From Pseudomonas marginalis (GTDB lineage: Bacteria; Pseudomonadota; Gammaproteobacteria; Pseudomonadales; Pseudomonadaceae): a DNA stretch of 64,000 nt. The stretch spans positions 2,733,001-2,797,000 of the forward strand of contig NZ_JALJWV010000001.1 of assembly GCF_024169655.1 (NCBI RefSeq). Direction: 5' to 3'. Both the position numbers and the translations under genes were made by a program. Position 1 is the stretch's first letter. Each line of letters opens with the position of its first letter. A model generated the notes under the pieces. That model was not told the DNA's origin and ran no database searches. It was given only the letters and a program-made list of their open reading frames with translations. Positions 45,510 to 53,888 of the stretch are shown in pieces.

Positions 45510-45827
45510 ATGTTGGATTTAAGCTTCAGTAAGCCGAGCGAGGTCGTCAAGCGCCTCTGCGATCGCTTGCGCACAGAGCGCTTGGCGATGGACATGACAC
45601 AAGCCGAATTGGCCGGGCGTGCCGGCATCGGCACCAACACCGTGTCCAACCTTGAAGCTGGGCGCAATGTCGGGTTCGAGAACGTGGTCCGGGTGGCGAT
45701 GGCCCTTGGCCGAACCAAGGAACTCGAAGGTCTGTTCCTGCCAAAGCTGGAAAGCATCGAGGATATTCGGCGCTACGAAAACAGCGCCAATCGTCTCCGT
45801 ACAAAGAGGAAGTCCGGCAATGCTTGA
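45510..45827 (+). CDS. hipB: HipB-type antitoxin (Xre HTH)
   Basis: HTH protein of 105 residues (111 if the ATG at 45492 is used; neither has a clear ribosome site). The helix-turn-helix (MTQAELAGRAGIGTNTVSNLEAGRN) is near residues 29-53. It would neutralise HipA and repress the shared promoter. It overlaps hipA by eight bases. Confidence 0.85.
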   Translation: MLDLSFSKPSEVVKRLCDRLRTERLAMDMTQAELAGRAGIGTNTVSNLEAGRNVGFENVVRVAMALGRTKELEGLFLPKLESIEDIRRYENSANRLRTKRKSGNA

Positions 45828-47115
45828 GCAGGTGAACGTCTTCTATGAGGGCTGGGGTGAGCGATGGCAATGGGGCACGCTGGTCTCCACGACCGCCCTG
45901 ACCGGTCGCCCGCTGATCGTGTTCGAGTACAGCAATGAAGCCAGGCAAAGAGGCTTGGAACTGTCCTCCTACACGTTGCCGTTGGCGGGGGCTCAGTTGC
46001 GCCGAGATTTTCCAGACCACCAACTGTACTTGCCAGGGCCAGTTTACGACTCGTTGCCGGATGGGTGGGGCATGTTGCTGATGGACCGTATGTTCAGGCG
46101 CCGCGGGCTCACCACGGCGCGCATTGGCTCACTGGAACGGCTGGCCTACATCGGTAGCAATGCGATGGGGGCCATGACGTTTGAGCCCGTGGCACCCGAA
46201 GGGCAGGAGTCCGAGGTCCACATTCCGCTGGAACAGCTTGCCGCCGAAGTGCAACAAGTGCTCCATGGCGACGGTGGCGAGTTCCTGCAGACGTTGCTGC
46301 TCGTGGGCGGCTCGCCTCAAGGTGCAAGGCCTAAGGCCCTCGTCTATCGCGATCCCAAAACTGGCGGGTTTACCACTGCCGTCACGCCGGGCTTTGAAGC
46401 ATGGTTGATTAAGTTCCCGGCCAAAGACGAACATGCCGAGGTGTGCGCTATCGAAATGGTCTACGCCGAGTGCCTGCGCAGGTGCGGTATCGAGACCCCT
46501 GACACGCAGCACTTCAGTCTGCCTAATGGGTTGGCAGCGTTTGCCAGTAAGCGATTTGACCGCCGGGATGGTCTGCGCATCCCCATGCAAAGCCTCGCGG
46601 CCTTTACGGGGGCAAATTACCGGTCTCCGGGGGTGTTGGACTACGTCAACTTCTTGCGGGCAACACAGATGTGTACCAACGACGTGCGAGAGATGGCGGT
46701 GGCCTTCGAACGTGCCGTCTTCAACGTTGCGTTCAACAACAGGGACGATCATCCCAAGAACTTTGCCTACATCATGTCGCAGGACGGTCAGTGGAGACTC
46801 TCGCCGGCTTACGACGTGACGTTCTGCGAGGGGCCAGGTGGATACCACCAGATGGATGTGATGGGGGAGGCCCTGTCGATTTCCCGCACGCAAATGCTTC
46901 GGCTTGCGGAGGAAGCCGAGGTGCCCCTGGACGCTGCAGGCAGAGTGATTGACGGCATTTGTGATGTAGCGAGCCGGTTTGCAACCATCGCCGAGAACCT
47001 ATGCCCACAGGTTATTACCCGAGACACCTTGCGCACGATCCAAGACCGTATTGATCAGAACGTAGCTCGGCTACAACAAGGTCATGCGGGTAGCGGTCGC
47101 CAAAAAACATTTTGA
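45820..47115 (+). CDS. hipA: HipA-type kinase toxin
   Basis: Serine/threonine kinase toxin of 431 residues, full length. LPGPVYDSLPDGWG near residue 70 is the N-terminal HipA signature. The kinase core has RPKALV and WLIKF for ATP binding and FNNRDDHPKNFAYI for catalysis, followed by LSPAYDVTF. Known family members phosphorylate glutamyl-tRNA synthetase and cause growth arrest; the target here is inferred. The tail after residue 415 is poorly conserved. Confidence 0.87.
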   Translation: MLEQVNVFYEGWGERWQWGTLVSTTALTGRPLIVFEYSNEARQRGLELSSYTLPLAGAQLRRDFPDHQLYLPGPVYDSLPDGWGMLLMDRMFRRRGLTTARIGSLERLAYIGSNAMGAMTFEPVAPEGQESEVHIPLEQLAAEVQQVLHGDGGEFLQTLLLVGGSPQGARPKALVYRDPKTGGFTTAVTPGFEAWLIKFPAKDEHAEVCAIEMVYAECLRRCGIETPDTQHFSLPNGLAAFASKRFDRRDGLRIPMQSLAAFTGANYRSPGVLDYVNFLRATQMCTNDVREMAVAFERAVFNVAFNNRDDHPKNFAYIMSQDGQWRLSPAYDVTFCEGPGGYHQMDVMGEALSISRTQMLRLAEEAEVPLDAAGRVIDGICDVASRFATIAENLCPQVITRDTLRTIQDRIDQNVARLQQGHAGSGRQKTF

Positions 47116-47234
47116 CCGGGCTCTAGGACAACATGTTCAGGCAGAAAAATTTCAAATATGCCCCCAATGTTGCCCCCCAGGTCGCTCGTGATACACGAGC
47201 GAACGAAAAATGGCGCCTACCTCAGGAATGCTCT

Positions 47235-47340
47235 ATCACCATCCTGATCATTATCGGCGTGGTCCATACCGGGCTCATGTCGACCCTGCTGTACAGTGCC
47301 ATCCAGAAAATCCCCACGGCGTTGGTCGGCGCACTGTCTA
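47235..47340 (+). pseudogene. EamA/DMT transporter fragment
   Basis: A plus-strand segment reads IGVVHTGLMSTLLYSAIQKI, then PTALVGALS, which resembles the penultimate helix pair of an EamA-type transporter. The frame around it (47133-47369) carries no other part of the family and stops early. It is a short remnant without a matching partner. Confidence 0.5.
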
Positions 47341-47552
47341 ACAGTCAGCCGATGGAAGTAGCTATGTAACGAAGTGAAAGAGTGTATTTCGGATAAGTTA
47401 ATAATTTGCCGCAGTGCGTGTGTACGCTATCGCTGACTACAATTTAATATTGTAAAGCCAGACTTAATGATAAAGTGCGCTGAACACGGGGCGCCGGTTA
47501 TTGGGCTTTATTGTTGCAGGATTTGAAATTACTATTTGCGTCGGGTGAAATA
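47341..47552. other. spacer before the exported protein gene
   Basis: AT-rich, no gene supported. It presumably holds the promoter of the next gene. Confidence 0.4.
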
Positions 47553-48047
47553 ATGCGTCGCTATACCACAGTTTTAAGCAGCTTTATGTTGGCATTGATT
47601 ATTCCGCAATTGACCCAGGCCGCCGTTTTCGGTTGGCAGGAAAAAGCGTTGATTCAACCTGAGCAAGGAAGTGTGGAGGTCGAACTTAATCCCACTTCGC
47701 CGAAGTCTTCCATTGAAGTTCATGACCTCGTCCTATTCCAGAAAAATGGCGAGAATTGGGCGCGTTTCAGTGTACCGGTGATGCACGCATTAACCGGTAC
47801 GAGCGATTTGACGCTGGAGAGGAAAGTACTGCGCACCGAAAAATCCAAAACCGCCTTTGGCAGCAGTCAGCATCAGTTGGTGCGGATGTCGCTGTGCCTG
47901 GGTGACAAGGTATACGCCGAGGACCTTACGCTGAAAACCCGCGGCAAAGGTGGTTCGCCGGTCAAGCTGGGGCGTGATGTGCTTACACACGTGGGCTTGG
48001 TTGATGCGTCGCGATTCGACACCCTCAAGCCTGATTGCAAGCCGTGA
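47553..48047 (+). CDS. exported retropepsin-like (PF05618-type) protein with degenerate active site
   Basis: 164 residues with a signal peptide (about 1-28, ending LTQAAVFG). The rest resembles the small putative ATP-dependent zinc protease domain: NGENWARFSVP, TEKSKTAFGSSQHQLVRMSL, LTLKTRGKGGSPVKLGRDVL and VGLVDAS. The usual catalytic motif LDTGAKTSSL is here LNPTSPKSSI, lacking the Asp and Gly. It may be a non-catalytic binding protein. The ATG has GGGTG upstream; a longer open frame from 47511 lacks a ribosome site. Confidence 0.7.
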   Translation: MRRYTTVLSSFMLALIIPQLTQAAVFGWQEKALIQPEQGSVEVELNPTSPKSSIEVHDLVLFQKNGENWARFSVPVMHALTGTSDLTLERKVLRTEKSKTAFGSSQHQLVRMSLCLGDKVYAEDLTLKTRGKGGSPVKLGRDVLTHVGLVDASRFDTLKPDCKP

Positions 48048-48052
48048 TACCG

Positions 48053-48093
48053 CGCCAATCAGGCGTCGGGGGAGCCCCGGAGCCTGATTGGCG
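48053..48093. terminator. bidirectional terminator
   Basis: Perfect 12-bp arms CGCCAATCAGGC/GCCTGATTGGCG with a 17-base loop, in the 51 bp between convergent genes. Confidence 0.75.
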
Positions 48094-48098
48094 ATGAT

Positions 48099-48860
48099 TT
48101 ACTGGTTGAGGATCCCGCGATCCCAGTTCTGCTGATTCCTGCGCGCGTCCTGTATGAACGGTGACCACTGGATCAACTTGAGCACCACCCGGTTCAGCAA
48201 CCGGCCTGGTAATGTCAGGGGCCGCTGCACATCCAGGAACAGCACCACGCGTCGCTCGTCAGTGTCGTTCCAGACCTGATGCTTGTAAGTGTCGTCGAAT
48301 ACCAGGCAACTGTCCTGCTGCCAATGGCGGACCTCATCGCCCACCTCTATACGACACTGTTCGGCCTGTTGCGGGATGATCAGCCCCAGGTGCACCCGCA
48401 GCAATCCGTTGTAAGGCCCACGGTGGGGGGGAATGTGCTTGCCGGGGCTGAGAATCGAAAAAAACGCGGTGTACATGCCCGGGATGGACTCGATGACCTG
48501 GGTCGTTTGTGGGCACTGCGCGCAATTGCCGTCGATCTTGTAGCCATAGCCGTAGAGGAAAAACGTCTTCCAGCGGTCGTCCTGGGTCAGTCTGGCCTGG
48601 TCCTTGGATATCTGCTGAAAGCTGGGAATGGCGTCGCTGTTGCGTAGCACGGCATCGAGCTCGGCGCGAATCACCGCCGACCTGGCTTCCAGGTCCCGGG
48701 CCCAGGCGAAGATGGCGGGATCAAAGAACGGCGTGTTACCCACCGTAGAGCTGCGCCGTATCAGATTCTCAAGGCGTTTGATGATCCACAGGCCGATGGC
48801 GACGCTGGGGCGATGTTTGCGTTTTTTCTTGGGGGTCAAAGCCGTCTTCCTAGCGGTCAT
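48099..48860 (-). CDS. aspartyl/asparaginyl beta-hydroxylase family (LpxO-like)
   Basis: Fe(II)/2-oxoglutarate oxygenase of 253 residues. The iron ligands His and Asp appear in HIPPHRGPYNGLLRVHLGL and FDDTYKHQVWND, with a conserved RRVVLFLDVQRP after them. LpxO of the same family hydroxylates the acyl chain of lipid A at C2. As the last gene of the ceramide-type operon it might hydroxylate an amide-linked acyl chain. Lys/Arg-rich residues and hydrophobic IGLWIIKRL at the N-terminus suggest membrane association. Confidence 0.75.
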   Translation of the reverse strand: MTARKTALTPKKKRKHRPSVAIGLWIIKRLENLIRRSSTVGNTPFFDPAIFAWARDLEARSAVIRAELDAVLRNSDAIPSFQQISKDQARLTQDDRWKTFFLYGYGYKIDGNCAQCPQTTQVIESIPGMYTAFFSILSPGKHIPPHRGPYNGLLRVHLGLIIPQQAEQCRIEVGDEVRHWQQDSCLVFDDTYKHQVWNDTDERRVVLFLDVQRPLTLPGRLLNRVVLKLIQWSPFIQDARRNQQNWDRGILNQ

Positions 48861-48879
48861 GGAAAATATCCTGTTGGTT

Positions 48880-49845
48880 TCATGTACGTGGTCGTTGTTT
48901 CAATAGCTTCCACAGCAGCGGCCAGCAGAACACCAGCGGATAGCGGCGCAACCGCTCCGGTTGTTTGATCGGCTCGCCCCAATGGCGCTCAAGTTTCCAG
49001 ATGGCGTAGTCCACTGCGCCCTTGACGGTAAACAGCGATTTGATCAGGCGCACCAGGTTCAATGCGCGGCCTTGCACGCGCCGGGTCCGCCAGTGCCGCG
49101 CCTGGCGTCGCTGCTGTTCCGCGGTGCTGTGGTTGATATACAGCTCATCGGTCGTCGACCCGACAAAGCCGGCGCCATCGACCTGGGCGGCCGCGGCCAG
49201 GAGGGCAGCGAGGTAGTCTTGATTCTGCTGGGTGATCAGTGCCGGGCGATCGCTGCTTTCGGGCCGCAGTTCGGTGCCGTAGGTAAAGCTCAAGGCACGG
49301 GTCCAGAACGTGTCGCTGTTGAAGAAGGGGGCTTGCAGGGGGGCCGTTTCGCTGATCATGCGCAAGGCCGCGCGGCACACTGCTCGCTCCACGCGCAGCT
49401 GGATGGAGGGCGTGCGGCTGAACACCAGGCGGCTAGGCTGGGCAAAACGCGCCCACAGGTAGCTTTGAAACCAGCTATGGGTGCCTTGTTCGAAATCGCT
49501 CACTGAGAGAATGGCGCACTTGGCGCGCAGGGTTTTGCCGGCGGTATCAGTGGCCGTGAACAGAAACACCGTGGGCGGCAGCAGGGCGTTGGCCCATTGA
49601 CTGAGCCGGGAGGCGTGGATGTCCTGGTAGTGATCCACCAGGACGTACAGGTCGATCAACCCCTCATCGGTGGTGCGTGTGCGCAGGCAAGAGCCGTAGA
49701 ACAGGATCGCCGAGATGCCTGCGCCGAACCGCGCCATCAGTGCCTCGGTCAGTGCGTGCAGGTCTTGGCCTACCGGCCGTGCCAGTTCACGGGTCACCAG
49801 CTCGAACAGGGGGCGTGTCGCCGGGTCGCGTTCAATCTCGATCAT
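48880..49845 (-). CDS. uncharacterised nucleotidyltransferase-like protein
   Basis: Protein of 321 residues. ISAILFYGSCLRTRTTDEGLIDLYVLVD near residues 44-71 resembles a nucleotidyltransferase fold with a GSC..R signature, where the usual Gly-Ser and two acids are partly kept (GS and D of DLYVLVD). The rest has no family I recognise. It sits between the lipid kinase and hydroxylase genes, with gaps of only 9 and 19 bp, so it belongs to that operon. Function not assigned. Confidence 0.55.
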   Translation of the reverse strand: MIEIERDPATRPLFELVTRELARPVGQDLHALTEALMARFGAGISAILFYGSCLRTRTTDEGLIDLYVLVDHYQDIHASRLSQWANALLPPTVFLFTATDTAGKTLRAKCAILSVSDFEQGTHSWFQSYLWARFAQPSRLVFSRTPSIQLRVERAVCRAALRMISETAPLQAPFFNSDTFWTRALSFTYGTELRPESSDRPALITQQNQDYLAALLAAAAQVDGAGFVGSTTDELYINHSTAEQQRRQARHWRTRRVQGRALNLVRLIKSLFTVKGAVDYAIWKLERHWGEPIKQPERLRRYPLVFCWPLLWKLLKQRPRT

Positions 49846-49854
49846 GGAGTGTCC

Positions 49855-50832
49855 TTACAAGGTGATGAAGCGCACGGGCGGGCTGGTCTTGATTTCAAGT
49901 GTTCCGGTTACCGGGAATATCTCGCCGTCCAGCAGGTATTCGCGCAGGTGGTCAATGCTGGCGTTTTGGGCGTTGTGACTCAGGTAGCCCGGGTCCCGGC
50001 GCATGGCAGCGCTGGGTCGCCCGCGCAGTACAGCGGGCAAGGCCCGGCACAGGCGGGCAGGGGCCTGGGCAATGGCGGTCAGGCGCATGGGCTGGCGTTC
50101 GGTGCCCCAAAATGGCGTGCTGCCCAGCAGCAATTTGTCCAGGGTGGTGGCCAATACCAGCAGCCATGGCGCCTCGCGCGTCGCGCCGTTCACCGTGATA
50201 GGGGCGTTAACGGTCGCAAGCAGATGGCTGGCCGTGCGGGAAAACAACGCCAGCAGCATGCGCACGAAGGCAGTCAATGGCCCCGCCAGCCCCTTGAGGC
50301 CGGTGGGGCGAACCCGCTCATGAAAATAGCGAACGCCGGTGACGATTGAACCGGCGCCAAAGAACAGGCCGCATTGTGTTCGCCGGTTGTGTGAGTCCGA
50401 CACTTGCAGCACGGCCGTGGGCCTCTCGAGCGCGGTGTGGTTGTCATGGGTCAGCCAGCGCGTCAGTGCCTTGATTGCCTTGAGTGGGTTGCCACGCAAC
50501 CCGATGGCATTGGCACTCATGTTGGTGGTGCCCGCGGGGACGATGAACACCTTGGGAACTTGCGCCCCAGGGGTTTGCAGCAGGCTGGTCAGCGCCGCCT
50601 GCAGCGTGCCGTCCCCGCCCACTACCACCAACAAGTCGTTTTCCATCAGCGCCCAGTTGGCGATGGCAGTCTCGATCTCGGCAGGGGTGCGCACCTGCGC
50701 GAACTGGGCGCGAGGCAATCTATAGATCAGGCGGCACAGGCGTACCAGTTGGCGACGAACGCGTCCGCTGAGGGGGTTGATCAAAACGCCGATGCGCCGC
50801 GGCTGAGCAATTGAAGGTGGGTTGATGTTCAT
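49855..50832 (-). CDS. lipid kinase of the diacylglycerol/sphingosine kinase family
   Basis: Kinase of 325 residues. GVLINPLSGRVRR is the family's first strand, VVVGGDGTLQAALTSL holds the catalytic GGDGT, and VPAGTTNMSANAIGL matches the P-A-G-T-x-N motif. GEIFPVTGTLEI near the C-terminus fits the second domain. In this operon it could phosphorylate a ceramide or sphingoid base. Diacylglycerol is the alternative substrate. Confidence 0.8.
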   Translation of the reverse strand: MNINPPSIAQPRRIGVLINPLSGRVRRQLVRLCRLIYRLPRAQFAQVRTPAEIETAIANWALMENDLLVVVGGDGTLQAALTSLLQTPGAQVPKVFIVPAGTTNMSANAIGLRGNPLKAIKALTRWLTHDNHTALERPTAVLQVSDSHNRRTQCGLFFGAGSIVTGVRYFHERVRPTGLKGLAGPLTAFVRMLLALFSRTASHLLATVNAPITVNGATREAPWLLVLATTLDKLLLGSTPFWGTERQPMRLTAIAQAPARLCRALPAVLRGRPSAAMRRDPGYLSHNAQNASIDHLREYLLDGEIFPVTGTLEIKTSPPVRFITL

Positions 50833-50840
50833 GACGTTGC

Positions 50841-51920
50841 CTAGGCGTTTCGGTCGAAGCGATAGACCAGCATCAATGCCGCGCCCAGGATAAACAGCGG
50901 TGGCAACAAGGTGGTCAACAGCGGATTCAGGGCAAACAGCAGCCCCAGGTTGACGATGATCTGATTACCCACATAGGTCAGCAGACCGACGACAGCGCCC
51001 ACCGCCAGGCGGCTGCCCATCCCGGGGTCGCGCTGTTGCACGAAGGTGAAGGGTACCGCCAGCAGGATCATCGCCAGCGTCAGGATCGGCCGGCCGAACT
51101 TCTGCCACAGGGCGATGCTGTACTGATCGACGGGTTGATCGGTGGCCTTGAGAAAGTGGATGTAGCGGCTCAGCTGCTTGATGGAAAAACTGTCGCTGGG
51201 CAGGGTCAGCTCCTTGAGATGAATACTGGAAAAGATCGACGTCCATTGCAGGCTATCCAACTCGCGGACCGTTTCTTCGCCCTCGCTCCATTGCTTGAAG
51301 TTGACTTGGTTGAGCGTCCAGCTGCCGTCCTGGGAGACGCTGGCATTGTCGGCGTGAATGTAACTGGCCAGGGTGTTGTCCGGGTTGTAGCGGAATATCT
51401 CGATGCCCATGGGCCGGTTGTGCGTGGCCACGCTGTCGATCCTGGCGACTTCATTGCCGCGCCTGGCCCACAGCGTCCCCTTGGCATTGACTGCCTCATC
51501 GGAACTGGTGATGGCGGCGTTGCGCATCTGCAGGCCGCGCTGCTGCAGCGGTGAGGCCACCCATTCATCCAGTGCTGCCAGGCTGGCGGTCAGCAACACG
51601 CCTGCGGTGACGGCCGCCAGGGCAATACGCACGATGGACACGCCGGCGGCGCGCAGGGCCGTGAGCTCCTGGCTGACCGCCAATTGGCCCAGGCCGACGA
51701 TGCCGCCCAACAGGGCGATGAAGGGCCCCAGGTCGATCAGGCGACGGGGCAGCGTCATCAGCACCACCGCCACCGCCTGGGTCCAGCGGTAGCCGCCAGC
51801 GCTGACATTGTCGAGTTCGCTGATCAGATCAAAAGTTGTGAACAACGGAATCAGCAGCGCAGCGGCAGCACCGAAACCCACGAACACGTTCCTGACCAGG
51901 TAGCGACCCCAAAGGCTCAT
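50841..51920 (-). CDS. LptF/LptG-family permease (LptG-like copy)
   Basis: YjgP/YjgQ permease of 359 residues with three helices at the start (about 12-32, 52-75, 97-117), a periplasmic jelly-roll region, and three at the end (from LTLAMILLAVPFTFVQQRDPGMGSRLAVGAVVG). The second in an overlapping pair. It lacks a LptB ATPase beside it. Pseudomonas has its own lptFG elsewhere, so this is probably a dedicated lipid exporter copy. Confidence 0.8.
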   Translation of the reverse strand: MSLWGRYLVRNVFVGFGAAAALLIPLFTTFDLISELDNVSAGGYRWTQAVAVVLMTLPRRLIDLGPFIALLGGIVGLGQLAVSQELTALRAAGVSIVRIALAAVTAGVLLTASLAALDEWVASPLQQRGLQMRNAAITSSDEAVNAKGTLWARRGNEVARIDSVATHNRPMGIEIFRYNPDNTLASYIHADNASVSQDGSWTLNQVNFKQWSEGEETVRELDSLQWTSIFSSIHLKELTLPSDSFSIKQLSRYIHFLKATDQPVDQYSIALWQKFGRPILTLAMILLAVPFTFVQQRDPGMGSRLAVGAVVGLLTYVGNQIIVNLGLLFALNPLLTTLLPPLFILGAALMLVYRFDRNA

Positions 51921-52999
51921 CGCGAAAACCTCGGCAGCAGCCGCAGGTCACGGGCCATCAAGGCCCCCAGGCCAACCAGCATCAGCAGGGGGACCAGCCA
52001 CAGGCCCGGGATAAGGGGCAGGGCGGTATTGGCTACCAGGGTGCGGCACAGGTTGCCGGCATAGAAGATCACCGTAAACAGGATCGCGATCGGCAGCAGG
52101 GTCGAGAACCGGCCTTTGCGCGGTGCGGTCCGGCTCAGCGGCACGGCCAGCAGGGCCATGAGAATGGCATTCAGGCCGCGGCTTTCACGCCATTGCAGTT
52201 CGGCTTTGTCCTGGGGCATGGCCGACATGGCCAGCATCGCGCTGGGGGTGGATTTGCGCTTTGACTCTTCGGTCGGTCCCACCGGCTTGAGGTGTAGCAG
52301 CAACTCTTTGTAATTCAGTGTGCTGTCCTTGCTGCCGCGATGCACCAGCGTATAACTGGTGCCCTGTTGCAGGGTCAGCGCCGGCGCCGTGGGATCGGGA
52401 TCGGTGATGGTCGCCACGTTGGCGCGCAGCACGCGGCTTTTGCCTTCGGTCGGGTCGTAGATCAGCGCGTCGGTGAGCTGGTTGGTGTCCGGGTCGATGT
52501 GCTGGGCCAGGATCATCCGGCCGTTGTCATCGTTGAGGTTGAAGCGTTGGGCCTGCAGGTGGCTGACGTCGAGGTCGGAGCGCGATTGCTGTTCCAATTG
52601 ATAGGTTTGCGTATAGGCCCAGGGCCGGCCGTAGAACGACAGCGCAGCCACCGCCAGGGCCAGGGGCGTGGCGATGATCAGAATGGCCCGGTAGATACGC
52701 AACGGGCTGGCACCGGAAGCCATGATGGCGGTGATTTCCGAGTCGTTGTATAGCCGACCCAGCGCGATGGCCACCGAGGCATACAGCCCGACGGGCAGCA
52801 GCATCTCCAGCGCGATCAGCACTTTGTAGAAAACGATGTCGAAGACCACCCCCAGCGCCAGGGTGCCGTTGGCGGCCTCGGTCAGGTAGCGTTCGGCCGA
52901 GTAACTGGCGAAAACAAAGGTCAGGAAGCCGACCATCATCGTCACAGGACGGCGTACTTCGGAAATGATGTAGCGCTCGATCGTAAGCATGTACCGCAA
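51917..52999 (-). CDS. LptF/LptG-family permease (LptF-like copy)
   Basis: Permease of 360 residues. LTIERYIISEVRRPVTMMVGFLTFVFASYSAERYL starts the first helix, SEITAIMASGASPLRIYRAIL follows the second, and RGLNAILMALLAVPLSRTAPRKGRFSTLLPIAILFTVIFY holds the last helices. It overlaps its partner by four bases. Start at 52999 or 52990 (second ATG). It would carry lipid to the outer membrane with the partner. Confidence 0.8.
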   Translation of the reverse strand: MRYMLTIERYIISEVRRPVTMMVGFLTFVFASYSAERYLTEAANGTLALGVVFDIVFYKVLIALEMLLPVGLYASVAIALGRLYNDSEITAIMASGASPLRIYRAILIIATPLALAVAALSFYGRPWAYTQTYQLEQQSRSDLDVSHLQAQRFNLNDDNGRMILAQHIDPDTNQLTDALIYDPTEGKSRVLRANVATITDPDPTAPALTLQQGTSYTLVHRGSKDSTLNYKELLLHLKPVGPTEESKRKSTPSAMLAMSAMPQDKAELQWRESRGLNAILMALLAVPLSRTAPRKGRFSTLLPIAILFTVIFYAGNLCRTLVANTALPLIPGLWLVPLLMLVGLGALMARDLRLLPRFSR

Positions 53000-53057
53000 G
53001 CCTTCAACGCGGCATCAGCCGTGCACAGTAAAAAGGGGAATGAAGCGGGTGAGTCGG

Positions 53058-53888
53058 TCAGGCCGCAGGGCGCCCGTGGTCCTTGGTCATCTCGCGCAGG
53101 GTGCGTTCCACCAGCGCGAAGTCGTTGGTTGAGTCCACATCCACCGCCGCTTCCGGGAAGGGCATGACCACAGCGCCCACGCGTGCGCCCAGCAACCGGG
53201 AAAGCTGGTTCAGCGCATGCTGGAGGGACAGTTCGCCCAGCAGGTAGCGCACGGTGGCCAGCGGGCCCAGCGCACGGGCCACCACTTGTCGGGGACGCTT
53301 GCGCGCTTCTTCCATGCCACGCCAGTACTGCGCCACCTTGGCGCCCTGTGGCGTGAGGAAGGCGAACAGGTTGCTGCCGCAATACGGGCCACCCTTGAGC
53401 CGGATCGCTGTTCTGGCCGTGCCGGGGAATCGTTGCAGGACGGTCGCCAGGGGCGTCACGGCAACCGCCACATCACAATCCAGGGCGGCTGCCTGGGTGA
53501 GGAAGTAATCGACCATGTCGCCGCGCAGCAAGGCATGGTCGGCGGTCGTCACCAGCAGTGGCCAGTGTTGTCGCATGGCCAGGCCATGGACGACGCTTGC
53601 AGCCGGGGTTGCCTGGGGTTGCAGAAAACTCACCTGCTCGCCGAGGATCAGCGACCGCATATGGGCGTCCCGCTCCAGCAGTGCCAACGAAGGCCCGATC
53701 AACGTGACCCGGTCAACCTGGGCGCTGTCGTGCAAAGCGCCCAGCACACGGTGCAGCATCGGCACCCCGGCGATTGGCGTCAGCGCCTTGCAGCCTGCCG
53801 AGCCCAGCGCAGCCACCGGGTCATGGCCATGGCGATCCGCGCCAAGCACCAGTGCGTCGAAACGCGGCCGTTCAGATTGCTTTTTCAT
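53058..53888 (-). CDS. nucleotidyltransferase (MobA/GlmU-like NTP-transferase)
   Basis: Protein of 276 residues from the ATG at 53888, which overlaps the upstream gene by 17 bases. FDALVLGADR and LTPIAGVPMLHRVLGAL match the nucleotide-binding part of the NTP transferase fold, and VTTADHALL and FPEAAVDVDSTNDFALVERTL fit the metal sites. It could activate a head group with CTP or another nucleotide. Exact substrate unknown. Confidence 0.72.
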   Translation of the reverse strand: MKKQSERPRFDALVLGADRHGHDPVAALGSAGCKALTPIAGVPMLHRVLGALHDSAQVDRVTLIGPSLALLERDAHMRSLILGEQVSFLQPQATPAASVVHGLAMRQHWPLLVTTADHALLRGDMVDYFLTQAAALDCDVAVAVTPLATVLQRFPGTARTAIRLKGGPYCGSNLFAFLTPQGAKVAQYWRGMEEARKRPRQVVARALGPLATVRYLLGELSLQHALNQLSRLLGARVGAVVMPFPEAAVDVDSTNDFALVERTLREMTKDHGRPAA

